Shown piece by piece: positions 40,467 to 50,018 of a stretch of DNA of 64,000 bases; position 1 is the first letter of the stretch; each line of letters opens with the position of its first letter. The stretch comes from Calothrix sp. NIES-4105 (GTDB lineage Bacteria; Cyanobacteriota; Cyanobacteriia; Cyanobacteriales; Nostocaceae), in assembly GCF_002368415.1 (NCBI RefSeq), contig NZ_AP018290.1, forward strand, positions 7,431,717-7,495,716. Reading direction: 5' to 3'. The notes below the pieces were generated by a model, which was not told where the DNA came from, did not search any database, and worked only from the letters and a program-made list of their open reading frames with translations. A program made the translations under genes and the position numbers.

Positions 40467-41645
40467 CTAAATTTGTGTTGAATGCGAAGCGCGAATTCGC
40501 CTGAACATTGTTAGTTTGCCAGCTACAGCAAAAGTTCCTAGTACTGCCAAACCCCATACTGAACTAGCTTCCGGGATTCGAGTGCTTTGAGTGTTATCTA
40601 TATCTAACACTTGAACACGACCTTGGAAGAAATCGCCGACATAAAGCTTGTCACCTTTGAGGCTTGTACCACCCGTCCAGTTAAACTTACCTGGTTCAAG
40701 GTCGAGCGGGTTGCCGTAGGGGGAAGAACTGTCTAACGCTGGAGGTGGTACGACTTCACCAGATGCATTTTTGGCAGGTTGACCATATGCTGTGAGGAAA
40801 TTACCGTTTTTGTCAAATACCTGAACGCGGCTATTTATAGAGTCAGCCACATAGATATTATCATTCTCGTCTACTTCAATACCAATTGGCTGATTAAACT
40901 CTCCAGGTTCATTGCCAAGTTTTCCAAAGCTCAATAGAGACTTACCTTCTGGATCAAGTACCTGAACGCGGTTGTTAAACTGGTCAGCTACATATATATT
41001 TCCTGTATTGGGAGATATTCTTACGCCTGCTGGCCCTTGCAACTGACCTGCCTCAGTCCCTGAGCTACCAATGCTACCGACTATCTCGCCATTTGGATTA
41101 AATTTAATGATTCGGTCATTGCTGAAATCCCCTACATAGACATTATTATCTTGATCAAACGTCACACCAGATGGTCCAAAAAATAACCTACCTTCTTTAA
41201 GACCGCCAAATTGACCTTGACCAATTGAGTTCAGATAATTACCTTGGCTATCGAACACATTAACGCGGTTGTTATTAACATCACCTACATATAGATTTCC
41301 AGTCTTAGAAGAGAATTCAAGCGTTGACGGCTCGTTGAACTGTCCGGCGCCACTGCCTGTACTACCAATTCCTTTGATATAGTTGCCAGAACTATCGAAT
41401 ACATCCACTCGGTCGGCGCCACGACCACCACTGATAAAAATATTCCCAGTTCCTGATTGCACGGTTATGCCTTGAGGAACAGCAAGTGTTCCAGGCGCCC
41501 CTGGAATTTCACCATTGGCTAAATCAGCAGGTCTGCCAATACTCGTGTTGTATGTTAAGCTTACCGCTCCTGCTTGGGTCGCTGCTGCCAAAACAAAGTA
41601 TCCTGTACTGGCAATCGCTATTGATAAATTTTTTAATGCTTTCAT
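40467..41645 (-). CDS. NHL-repeat protein with PEP-CTERM-like tail
   Basis: 392 residues. The signal peptide ends T-Q-A-G-A. Six NHL repeats form a beta-propeller: DRVDVFDSSGNYIKGIGS, NNRVNVFDSQGNYLNSIG, NDRIIKFNPNGEIVGSIG, NNRVQVLDPEGKSLLSFG, NSRVQVFDKNGNFLTAYG and a last GRVQVLDIDN. The tail RIPEASSVWGLAVLGTFAV plus a basic end is a PEP-CTERM-type sorting signal. It is probably displayed on or outside the cell surface. Ligand unknown. It resembles the ScyD/ScyE-type protein 11 kb away in architecture. Confidence 0.82.
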   Translation of the reverse strand: MKALKNLSIAIASTGYFVLAAATQAGAVSLTYNTSIGRPADLANGEIPGAPGTLAVPQGITVQSGTGNIFISGGRGADRVDVFDSSGNYIKGIGSTGSGAGQFNEPSTLEFSSKTGNLYVGDVNNNRVNVFDSQGNYLNSIGQGQFGGLKEGRLFFGPSGVTFDQDNNVYVGDFSNDRIIKFNPNGEIVGSIGSSGTEAGQLQGPAGVRISPNTGNIYVADQFNNRVQVLDPEGKSLLSFGKLGNEPGEFNQPIGIEVDENDNIYVADSINSRVQVFDKNGNFLTAYGQPAKNASGEVVPPPALDSSSPYGNPLDLEPGKFNWTGGTSLKGDKLYVGDFFQGRVQVLDIDNTQSTRIPEASSVWGLAVLGTFAVAGKLTMFRRIRASHSTQI

Positions 41646-41953
41646 CTGGTGGAACTCCTAATTATTTAAATTATTTAATTCTGATGACGTTCTTTAAACG
41701 CGCATGAAAACAACTGTGCAATTGCACCGCACTTTCGGGCGCATAGTCGCTGCATATTTTAGCCGAAATTAGTATTAATCTTGTCCGCAACATGTACTCA
41801 ACTAGAGCGTTTTCTCGCACTATAAAGCAACATGCTTCGATTGCTGAAACTTGTAAACTTGTTGTTTGTTACTCTATTAGTAACTATAAGTTATCTGGTA
41901 ATAATGTAAAGTAGGTACTTTCAAGTAACCAAGTCACCTTCTATTAACTACTT
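41646..41953. other. 308-base divergent promoter spacer
   Basis: AT-rich sequence between the NHL-repeat gene and the HxlR regulator. No gene or obvious operator is seen. Confidence 0.35.
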
Positions 41954-42289
41954 ATGTCTAATAAATCTACAAGTTGTCCCATAACTGCGCTGACAAACCT
42001 GCTGATTGGCCCCTGGACACTATATATTCTTTGGATTTTGCGTTCTAAAGGGCCTACTCGTTTTGGTGCTTTAAAACGTCAGATTGAAGGAATATCGTCA
42101 AAAGTTCTCACAGAGAAACTACGAATGCTTGAGGAAGCAGAGGTCATTTACCGCGTTTATGAACCAACAATTCCACCTCAAGTTACTTATGGTTTAACAG
42201 AACGCGCGCAAGATTTAATCATAGTCTTAGACCAACTCGAAGCGGTTGCTCATAAATGGTATGCACAAGAGCAAAGTATTAAGCAATGA
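41954..42289 (+). CDS. HxlR-family transcriptional regulator
   Basis: 111 residues. It has the winged helix-turn-helix of the HxlR/MarR-like family: C-P-I-T-A-L-T-N-L-L-I-G-P-W-T opening, FGALKRQIEGISSKVLTEKL recognition region, and YGLTERAQDLIIVLDQLEAV dimer helix. The Cys near the N-terminus (SCPITAL) is the redox-sensing position in some members. Target unknown; the divergent NHL-repeat gene or the downstream PEP-CTERM gene are candidates. Confidence 0.9.
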   Translation: MSNKSTSCPITALTNLLIGPWTLYILWILRSKGPTRFGALKRQIEGISSKVLTEKLRMLEEAEVIYRVYEPTIPPQVTYGLTERAQDLIIVLDQLEAVAHKWYAQEQSIKQ

Positions 42290-42511
42290 ACGAATGCTGC
42301 CATTTCTATTAGAAATTGCTACTTAGCAATTAATGATAAGCGTAATTGAAAGTATTCCAATTTAAAATAAATTGACAGTTCTTAGAGGCGCCCGTTGATA
42401 GTATGTCTATTTTTTCCAAAATTTGTTCAATAAATACCAAAAAATTGTCTATTAAGTATTCCCACGTATGTGATAGTATTCCTTTAACAATTTTATATAG
42501 TAGTCCCAATA

Positions 42512-43081
42512 ATGAGTACTCTTCGACCCCAAATTTGCGTCTCCCTGATTGGTTTCGCACTCTTAAGCGCCTTTCATGCCACTCCTGCGTTGGGAGCTAT
42601 TCTAACTAGACAAGAATTTTCGGGCGATTTTACGTTAGTTGATGTTAGCCCTTTCCTTACGAACATTTTGCCAAAAAAGAGCGAATATTCAGGAAAAGTG
42701 GCTTACTCAGAGGACGGGACTCTAAGTGATTGGCAGCTTGTAGTCAACGAGTTAAATCTGAATTTGAACTCAGACTCTACTTTAGGCGCCAACTTAACCC
42801 CAAACGTCAATTTCGAGCTTTCTTCTGGGTCAAATTGGAATTTAGTGATTGATTTTGGCATCGCTTTTGATGCCCCTAGATATACCTTAGAAAGAACTGG
42901 CTCGTCCATAACCTTGACGGGTGAATCGGGACTGGCTGGAGGATACATTTATACAGACCCCTCTGCCAATATTACCCTGAGTTCTTCCAAGACATCGGTG
43001 AGCGAACCTACTTCCCTACTAGGCCTACTGTTTGGAACCGCTGGGATTGCCTTTAGAAAGACTAGTAAGACTAAAGCCTAA
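42512..43081 (+). CDS. PEP-CTERM sorted exported protein
   Basis: 189 residues. The signal peptide (CVSLIGFALLSAFHATPALG) ends near residue 29. The mature part is strand-rich and hydrophilic (GKVAYSEDGTLSDWQLVVNE, NFELSSGSNWNLVIDFG). The C-terminus VSEPTSLLGLLFGTAGIAFRK is a PEP-CTERM anchor. Exosortase-dependent surface location is inferred. Function unknown. Confidence 0.78.
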   Translation: MSTLRPQICVSLIGFALLSAFHATPALGAILTRQEFSGDFTLVDVSPFLTNILPKKSEYSGKVAYSEDGTLSDWQLVVNELNLNLNSDSTLGANLTPNVNFELSSGSNWNLVIDFGIAFDAPRYTLERTGSSITLTGESGLAGGYIYTDPSANITLSSSKTSVSEPTSLLGLLFGTAGIAFRKTSKTKA

Positions 43082-43210
43082 ACACACGCTCTACAATCGC
43101 TTCTACGGAACAACCGCACCGGAAATAATATTGTTGCCACAATTACTATTGCCTTTATAAGTTAATAATGTTTTAATAATATTAAGAAACGTAAAGTAAA
43201 TACGCTCATT

Positions 43211-43246
43211 AAAAAACGCCCCCAGTGGTGGTTCACTGAAGGCGTT
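43211..43246 (-). terminator. rho-independent terminator of psbA
   Basis: On the minus strand AACGCC-CAGTG pairs with CACTG-GGGCGTT and is followed by T6. A second hairpin GAGACGCTACACAGCGTCTC (43262-43281) lies between it and the stop. Confidence 0.82.
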
Positions 43247-43289
43247 AAATATCCAGGTGTGGAGACGCTACACAGCGTCTCTATTTCAA

Positions 43290-44372
43290 TTAACCATTAA
43301 TAGCTGGTGCCGCAAGTGCTACAGGAGTAGCTTCACCGCTAGCAAGGTCAAGAGGGAAGTTGTGAGCGTTACGCTCGTGCATTACTTCCATACCTAGGTT
43401 AGCGCGATTGATTACGTCTGCCCAAGTATTGATTACGCGACCTTCGCTATCAAGTACTGATTGGTTAAAGTTGAAACCGTTCAAGTTGAATGCCATTGTG
43501 GAAATACCCAATGCAGTCAACCAGATACATACAACAGGCCAAGCACCTAAGAAGAAGTGCAACGAACGGCTGTTGTTGAATGAAGCGTATTGGAATATCA
43601 AACGACCGAAGTAACCGTGTGCTGCAACGATGTTGTAGGTTTCTTCTTCTTGACCAAACTTGTAACCGTAGTTCAAGCTTTCGGTTTCGCTGGTTTCACG
43701 AACCAAGGAAGATGTTACCAATGAACCGTGCATTGCACAGAATAAGCTACCACCGAATACACCTGCTACACCTAACTGGTGGAAGGGGTGCATTAAGATG
43801 TTGTGTTCTGCTTGGAATACCAACATGAAGTTGAATGTTCCAGAAATACCCAAAGGCATACCATCAGAGAATGAACCTTGACCGATAGGGTAAATCAAGA
43901 ATACTGCAGCTGCTGATGCCAAAGGAGCAGAGTAAGCAACGCAAATCCAAGGACGCATACCTAAGCGGTAAGATAATTCCCACTGACGACCTAGGTAGCC
44001 GAAGCAACCGATCAAAAAGTGGAATATTACCAACTGGTAAGGACCACCGTTGTACAACCACTCATCTAAGGAAGCTGCTTCCCAGATTGGGTAGAAGTGC
44101 AAACCGATAGCGTTTGAAGAAGGTACAACGGCGCCGGAAATAATATTGTTTCCGTAAATCAATGAACCAGCTACTGGCTCACGGATACCGTCGATGTCAA
44201 CTGGAGGTGCTGCTACAAATGCAATGATGAAGCAGATGGTTGCTGACAACAGTGTAGGAATCATAATTACACCGAACCAACCTACATAGAGGCGATTTTC
44301 AGTGCTGGTGATCCACTGGCAGAACCGTTCCCATACGCTAGCGCTTTCGCGGCGTCGTAAAGTTGCAGTCAT
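43290..44372 (-). CDS. psbA: photosystem II D1 protein
   Basis: 360 residues, full length. Cofactor residues are all present: Tyr161, Asp170, Glu189, His190, His198, His215 (Q_B/non-haem iron), His272, His332/Glu333, His337, Asp342 and the processing site after Ala344. Residue 130 is Gln (GYLGRQWE), the form usual in low-light D1, and 199 is Gln (HPFHQLG). D1 binds the reaction-centre chlorophylls, pheophytin, Q_B and the manganese cluster and is rapidly turned over. Cyanobacteria have several psbA copies, and this one is of the standard functional type. Long AT-rich leader upstream. Confidence 0.97.
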   Translation of the reverse strand: MTATLRRRESASVWERFCQWITSTENRLYVGWFGVIMIPTLLSATICFIIAFVAAPPVDIDGIREPVAGSLIYGNNIISGAVVPSSNAIGLHFYPIWEAASLDEWLYNGGPYQLVIFHFLIGCFGYLGRQWELSYRLGMRPWICVAYSAPLASAAAVFLIYPIGQGSFSDGMPLGISGTFNFMLVFQAEHNILMHPFHQLGVAGVFGGSLFCAMHGSLVTSSLVRETSETESLNYGYKFGQEEETYNIVAAHGYFGRLIFQYASFNNSRSLHFFLGAWPVVCIWLTALGISTMAFNLNGFNFNQSVLDSEGRVINTWADVINRANLGMEVMHERNAHNFPLDLASGEATPVALAAPAING

Positions 44373-44795
44373 GTTCTTATTAGTGCGATATGTGTATTTA
44401 CGTTAGGTAAAGTTAATTTACCTGTAATATCAACTTTATATGAATTCACTTAATAAGAGTATGTACTCAGTATTTAATTTTCTAATATATGTGATTAGAT
44501 TTATTTATATTAAAACTTGACCTATTGTTCGATAGGTCTAAATTTATTGTGCCAGTGAAGTAACTTAAACCTTTGCGAGGAAAGCTTTTTAAAGGTTTTG
44601 CTGGTTTGGCAATATGAAGTTATGTAAACAGCATATTAAGCGTTTTGAGACATCACTTAATATAACTACATGCCAGTTTACATAACTTATCTCATTTTTG
44701 TCAACATTGTTTACCCTTATTGTGGAATGGGCGTCGAGGCCGTTCTATATTTATTAAAAACAACGGGCAAGGATTAGAGTTCCACAAGGATAGAG
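44373..44795. other. psbA upstream region
   Basis: 423 AT-rich bases holding the psbA leader and promoter. CTGTTTACATAACTTC-like words (about 44624) and TTACATAACTTA (about 44677) are inverted around 44640-44690 and could be an operator. No gene. Confidence 0.4.
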
Positions 44796-46298
44796 TTAGT
44801 AGTCGAAGTAGATGAATGGTAAGCTGCCCTGCGGCGCCAGTAGCCAAACTATGTAGAAACACAATGGCACGAATAGGAGTTTAAGGTGCCAGTTGAATTC
44901 GAGTTTGAGATGACGTTTGAAAAAATACACTATTGCCATGCTTAGAAATACAGCACTTAGTAAAAGCATTACTTGGAACTGACTGATTTTTAATGCTTCA
45001 ATGTATACGAGTTGTGAAAATTGAGCGTCTGCAGTACGTCCCCAAAGTCGCTTTGCTGCTTCTGTGGAGTCGCGCAGGTCAGGTAAGCGGAACCATATCC
45101 ATGATGTAAATACCATTAATTGCGTTACAAACCATGCCACAATAACACCTATTGGTGATTGCCAAAAATGTTCGAGAAATTCGATACGGTTGCTAAGTTT
45201 ATCAACAAGTCGATGCACTACTAAAGCTAAACCGTGCCAGAACCCCCACACAATAAACCCTAATGCGGCGCCGTGCCAAATACCGCATACAACCATGACT
45301 GTTACCAAGTTGACACATGTACGTTCCAAAGAGACGCGCGAACCACCGAGAGGAAAATATAGATAATTTCGCAACCAGTCTCCTAAAGTCATATGCCAAC
45401 GGCGCCAAAAATCAGCAATACTTGTACTGAAGTATGGTGAGTCAAAGTTTTCAGGCAACACTAACCCAAACAACATCGCACTCCCGCGAGCAATATCTAC
45501 ATAACCGCTAAAGTCTAAATACAACTGCAAACCATAAGCAAATGTTGCTAACCATATATCTGTACTCCCTGCACGTTGGAGGTTGCCAAAGCAAATATCT
45601 ACAAAAATTCCGATGTTATCTGCAAATAATCCTTTTTTAACGGCGCCACGAGCTATCAACCATAATGCTTCAGAAATTATATTCGCAGTTGGCAATGAGG
45701 CTTTAAATTGATTTGCAAGTTTATGAAAGCGCGTGATTGGACCTGAAGTAACTTTAAAAAATAATAACTTGTAGGTAGCGAATTTAATTAAATCGTTTGT
45801 TGCAGGGGCGCCACGATAAACATCTACCAAGTAAGCAATGCACTCGAATACAAAGTAAGATATGCCAAGTGGCGCTAGTAGTTTAAATGTATCTAAACCA
45901 AAGCCTTTAATTGTAGCTTCGGGCAAGGCAAACTTTAAAAAAGGAATTAGGTACTTAAAACCAAATAGCAAAAATATATTTAGAACTATACCTAGCCATA
46001 CTAAACTTAAACGGCGCCGATTCCAATCAGCTTGAGCATACTGCCACTCATTATTAGACATATGCCAATCTTGAGTGTGTTCTCCTGGTGAAGTGTTTTG
46101 CCCAATTTCAAGACCCAGGCGGTAGTTAATATAAATTAGTACTAGTAACAGTGGTAAATACTGAGGCTGATAAGAATAATAAAAAACTACGCTAGCAGCT
46201 AGAAGTACGCATAAACGCACTTTTTCCTGTCTAACCGACCAGTAAACACCAAGAACACCTAGTAAAAACAATCCGTATAATATCGAAATTAAACTCAT
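44796..46298 (-). CDS. MBOAT-family O-acyltransferase (AlgI/DltB type)
   Basis: 500 residues with about 11 membrane helices. The active-site block is VVCGIWHGAALGFIVWGFWHGL, with the catalytic His in GIWHG. Other family blocks are LAPLGISYFVFECIAYLVDVYRG, FSGYVDIARGSAMLFG and DFWRRWHMTLGDWLR. Such proteins pass acetyl groups across the membrane to polysaccharides, with an SGNH partner outside. The SGNH-bearing DUF1574-type protein lies just upstream (46506-49427), supporting an exopolysaccharide acylation pair. Confidence 0.92.
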   Translation of the reverse strand: MSLISILYGLFLLGVLGVYWSVRQEKVRLCVLLAASVVFYYSYQPQYLPLLLVLIYINYRLGLEIGQNTSPGEHTQDWHMSNNEWQYAQADWNRRRLSLVWLGIVLNIFLLFGFKYLIPFLKFALPEATIKGFGLDTFKLLAPLGISYFVFECIAYLVDVYRGAPATNDLIKFATYKLLFFKVTSGPITRFHKLANQFKASLPTANIISEALWLIARGAVKKGLFADNIGIFVDICFGNLQRAGSTDIWLATFAYGLQLYLDFSGYVDIARGSAMLFGLVLPENFDSPYFSTSIADFWRRWHMTLGDWLRNYLYFPLGGSRVSLERTCVNLVTVMVVCGIWHGAALGFIVWGFWHGLALVVHRLVDKLSNRIEFLEHFWQSPIGVIVAWFVTQLMVFTSWIWFRLPDLRDSTEAAKRLWGRTADAQFSQLVYIEALKISQFQVMLLLSAVFLSMAIVYFFKRHLKLEFNWHLKLLFVPLCFYIVWLLAPQGSLPFIYFDY

Positions 46299-46327
46299 TT
46301 TTTATTTTTTACACTCCTAACTCCTGT

Positions 46328-46505
46328 ACGGGCGGGTTTATTTATATCCTGGTATATAAGGGAAATTTTGGTTAACCCGCCCCTGCGTACGGGCGGGTTT
46401 ATTTATATCCTGGTATATAAGGGAAATTTTGGTTAACCCGCCCCTGCGTACGGGCGGGTTTATTTATATCCTGGTATATAAGGGAAAATCTTGGTTAGCC
46501 CGCCC
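46328..46505. repeat. three tandem GGGCGGGTTT...TTAACCCGCCC hairpin repeats
   Basis: Three near-identical 61-base units (46330-46382, 46391-46443, 46452-46505) have the same ends as those at 5970 and 11095. They fill the space between the acyltransferase gene and the stop of the SGNH gene. Confidence 0.88.
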
Positions 46506-49427
46506 TTACTTTTTATTCGTCCAGGGTATCATAGGGTCTTTGGCAAGTTTATTAGACACTTCGTAGGCGCCGTAGCGGTTGAGGTGACTAGGGTCTGAGA
46601 AAAAGTCGTTGTTTTGAGGGAAAAGTACTCCTAAGTCGCGGAATACAAAGTGAGAACGTTCGGAAGCTGTTTGTATCATGTACTGCTGGAATAATTGCTC
46701 AAACTGTGTACGAGCGGGGTCTAAATATTCACTTGTTAGTGGCATATTGACAAATACTAAAGATATTTTTTGAGACTGAGTAAACTTTAATATCTCTTGA
46801 AGTGCCAAATCTTGATCTCCTCCAAGTAGAAATCCTTTATAGTCGTTGTCGTAGCTACCGCTAACTTTTGGATGTTTTTGATAATAAACGTTTGGGTCAA
46901 AACGTGTTGATAGTGGTAAAAAGCCATCAAAATCAACTGATTGTACTGTTTCTTCTGCCTCGTTGGGATTTCCTGTATTTGATTTTGATACTTTATTTTT
47001 ATCTACACCTGTCAAAGCATCTAACTTGGTGCCAAATAGTGCTTTGAGTTGCTCACGATTTTGGTAAGCTCCTGATAAATAACCTAATCTTTCATTCAAC
47101 CAATCGTTAGCTGCTTGATAGCTGTTTTGTTGCTGGTCGTTTGAATTGGCTTTAGGTAAGGATGCTTGTGTACTATCTGTATCACCACGGGCAATTGATT
47201 TTTCGATGGCTTGTTTATAACCTGGGGAAGCTGCTATTGAGCGGAAAGTAGTGTCCTCACGTCCGCTGTTGAAAGCACGGGCGCCGTCTGCCCAGATAAT
47301 TAGTTTAGGCAGTTCTTGAGGTTCGAGAACTTTACGCAAAATAAAGTTAACGACTTGAGCAGTGGCGCCGTTTATACCGAAGTTAAACACGTCTAAATTG
47401 CGATAGCTTTGAGTTGCTAACGCTTTGGAAAGCGCAACTGGGTCGATACCTCGTAAGGCGCGCGATGAACCAATAATTAAAATATCTGGTGGTTTGCCGT
47501 TATTTTTTTGTAATCGTTGTCGATATAACGCTAATTGCTCATCTAGTTGACGAGCGTTAAAACTAGGCGATTGTGTGCGCGCGGCAAGTAGAATGGCCGT
47601 TGCAGTTCCTGATTCTTTTGGGTTAATTTCATTACCTGTTGTTTGCGTAAATGCTGAAGCGTTAAATGTCTGATTATCTTTTTGATTGGCTTTTAGTGTA
47701 GTGTCAGCAGTAAACGATGCCGATGCTTCTTTATCTTTATCTTGATTGGGGGTTTGAGGATTTTGACTTGTACTTGCTGTGGGTATGGGCTGCCGCGAAA
47801 CTTGATTTAATACCCAATCGGTTTGTAGCGTTAATAACAACCCAACTGTTCCCCAAACTAATGCCACTAAACGAAGCTGCGCTTTGTGTTGTGTCGCTTG
47901 TGGATTGTCTTTGTCTTGAAATAATTGTGTGGCAAGTAAAAGCTTTCTCGCCGTTGTTCCCCAGTTTTGCACTACTTGCTTAACAAAAGTTTGGACTTCT
48001 TCAGATGTTAAGTCTTGACGCAGTACTGGTTCATCGGGCGGTGGTAATAGTTCGCGAACATACGTAGAAGTCGCGGCAAATTCTGGTGGTGGTTCTGGGA
48101 CATACCGTTGTCTCGGCACTAAGTCTACACCGTAGTGCCATGATGCTTCTTTATTCCCTGCACGGCGCCCATAAACGCGCACTCCTGATGTATGTGGTAT
48201 TTTAAGTTGTCGTAGTAATTTGATAACGCTTGTTGCTACTTGTTTGCGGTTCGGGCAAACTGGCGCATCGCACATCACGTGCATTAAGTCTCCTTTTCGC
48301 AGCAATAGCACTCTAGTACCACCTGTCTTGAGGCGCCAATCTAGGTCAGGATTTAATAAGCGTTCAAGTAAGAAAACAATTGCGGGTTCATCTCCTAAAC
48401 TACCAAGTTCGATAGCGGGTATTAATAAAGCAGGGTATTCTTTAGCAGGAAGCGATAGCCAATCTATCCAAGCGGGTTCTACGTCAGTGTTAACTTGCCC
48501 ATATACAGTAGCAGCGACTATTCCTTGTGGAGCAATATTATTTAAGATGGCGCCGACTTCTTTCATGCATAAACCACGTCTAGGCGCCTTTGTGTCTTGA
48601 GTTTCAGTAGGAGTACAAAAAACGTGAAGCGTTGATTCCTGAAGCGAGACAGTAACTTTGATTTTATCAACTAATTTTTCGTTTAAATACATTGCTATTG
48701 CTTGCACATCTCCCCAACGTGCCCAATCTTTGAGCATCACGTCAGTTGGAGTTAAATCAATCCGCAACATCCAGTCAGGTTTTTGTTCTCCTTGGACGTG
48801 GGAAACAATAACAGCATCTTGATAATCGACAAGCTTGAGGTAACGTAACTTTTGGGCAACCGTTTCAGCAATTAATGAAGGGTCTGGAGCATAACTCGAT
48901 TTACAAAGTACCCACAAACGATTTTGATTATCTTGACCAAGATTTTTGGCTTTGACGCGAACACCAATACCAAAACCGCTAAGAGTTTCGCTTAAATACC
49001 TAGCAATCGCTTCTAGGTCGCCTTTCTTCGCTAAACTCTCATTCGAGACAATTATGGCAGTTTGACTACCCACTTCTTGAAGCAAGCGCGCGTCAACTTG
49101 TTCAATATGACGGTCAAGTTGATTCAAAAACACCCGGTGACACCATTCGGGTCGCTTTAATGCTTTTTTTCTACCGTAGACGAATACTTGGTATATTGAT
49201 GGTTGTTCGTTATTATCGTTGCTTTTTAACGCTTCTAGGTCTGTTTGCTGTAGTGCTTTAAGTAAATCTGATAAAGTTTGCCACCTTGAGGGACACTCAA
49301 CGGCTTCACATAAAATATGTAAGTCATTTCCCTGCAACCGGACTTTCACCCCTAGAGTGTTGATACCAGTTGCTTGACTCACCCACTGCACTATTGTTTT
49401 TTGACGGTCTGGTAGTACTGTTTTCAT
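46506..49427 (-). CDS. large SGNH-domain protein (DUF1574-like) with four N-terminal repeats
   Basis: 973 residues. The first 450 hold four diverged repeats of about 110 residues, each with a strand-rich LHILCEA / LWVLCKS / LHVFCTP / MHVMCDA core followed by VYGRK/VYGQV and a W-x(3-5)-D/L ending. A membrane segment lies at about 540-560 (LVALVWGTVGLLLTLQT). The C-terminal half is an SGNH hydrolase fold: block I ILIIGSSRALRGIDP, a GINGATAQVV block, IIWADGARAFN, and block V DPSHLNRYGA with Asp and His. This is the DUF1574-type partner of MBOAT acyltransferases. The repeats may bind the polysaccharide or position the enzyme. Confidence 0.82.
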   Translation of the reverse strand: MKTVLPDRQKTIVQWVSQATGINTLGVKVRLQGNDLHILCEAVECPSRWQTLSDLLKALQQTDLEALKSNDNNEQPSIYQVFVYGRKKALKRPEWCHRVFLNQLDRHIEQVDARLLQEVGSQTAIIVSNESLAKKGDLEAIARYLSETLSGFGIGVRVKAKNLGQDNQNRLWVLCKSSYAPDPSLIAETVAQKLRYLKLVDYQDAVIVSHVQGEQKPDWMLRIDLTPTDVMLKDWARWGDVQAIAMYLNEKLVDKIKVTVSLQESTLHVFCTPTETQDTKAPRRGLCMKEVGAILNNIAPQGIVAATVYGQVNTDVEPAWIDWLSLPAKEYPALLIPAIELGSLGDEPAIVFLLERLLNPDLDWRLKTGGTRVLLLRKGDLMHVMCDAPVCPNRKQVATSVIKLLRQLKIPHTSGVRVYGRRAGNKEASWHYGVDLVPRQRYVPEPPPEFAATSTYVRELLPPPDEPVLRQDLTSEEVQTFVKQVVQNWGTTARKLLLATQLFQDKDNPQATQHKAQLRLVALVWGTVGLLLTLQTDWVLNQVSRQPIPTASTSQNPQTPNQDKDKEASASFTADTTLKANQKDNQTFNASAFTQTTGNEINPKESGTATAILLAARTQSPSFNARQLDEQLALYRQRLQKNNGKPPDILIIGSSRALRGIDPVALSKALATQSYRNLDVFNFGINGATAQVVNFILRKVLEPQELPKLIIWADGARAFNSGREDTTFRSIAASPGYKQAIEKSIARGDTDSTQASLPKANSNDQQQNSYQAANDWLNERLGYLSGAYQNREQLKALFGTKLDALTGVDKNKVSKSNTGNPNEAEETVQSVDFDGFLPLSTRFDPNVYYQKHPKVSGSYDNDYKGFLLGGDQDLALQEILKFTQSQKISLVFVNMPLTSEYLDPARTQFEQLFQQYMIQTASERSHFVFRDLGVLFPQNNDFFSDPSHLNRYGAYEVSNKLAKDPMIPWTNKK

Positions 49428-49670
49428 GGAAGCTTAGGGGTAGTAGATAGTGGTATTTTTAGGGCTACTGGTTAGAAGCTATTGTTGGCAGCAGATAGGG
49501 ACGGTAACTAAGGATGTTAACTGGGGGCTATTAACAACGACTGATTATTTGTAAACTAGAACGATAGAATTATGACATCCTGACAGCGTTTTTCAAGTTG
49601 GCTCTTGCTGCCTCTGGGTAGTTCAGGTCGTTTTTTTCCATTTATCCTACAACAACTTAAATTAAACATA

Positions 49671-49907
49671 ATGTCGAATAATCGCTCAAATTCCGATAGC
49701 CACGGATTAAACCTAGGTTTATTGATTCCTCAATCTATCCTCCTCCAAGTTGGAACAGTTTCGGTCATCATGCTGGTTTTAGCACAAAAAACAGCAACTG
49801 ATGCTTTTACTGCACTTGGACAAGCGTCAGAAGAACTCCTACGAGGTGAGCGTTTACCTATCCTCGACTTTCCAAATCAAACGAATCAAAGCACTAATCG
49901 AAATTAA
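49671..49907 (+). CDS. small conserved membrane-associated hypothetical protein
   Basis: 78 residues from ATG 49671 (MSNNRSNSDSHGL); an upstream frame from 49605 has no support. A hydrophobic central segment (LLIPQSILLQVGTVSVIMLVL) could span the membrane, followed by an acidic tail (EELLRGERLPILDF). Similar small proteins occur upstream of ppc in other filamentous cyanobacteria as far as I recall. Function unknown. Confidence 0.6.
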   Translation: MSNNRSNSDSHGLNLGLLIPQSILLQVGTVSVIMLVLAQKTATDAFTALGQASEELLRGERLPILDFPNQTNQSTNRN

Positions 49908-50018
49908 TTCTGTAACAAATATTACATTTAAATTATAGGAATTTGCGGTACTTTTCCTACCCATATTTCTCTAAATACCCAATAATTAAAAAGTCATCGG
50001 CTCTACTACGTGCATGAT

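Noticed and set aside
43290-44372. Unusual D1 variant
   Set aside because: Residues Gln130 and Gln199 looked odd at first, but both occur in standard cyanobacterial D1 proteins; all cofactor ligands are present.
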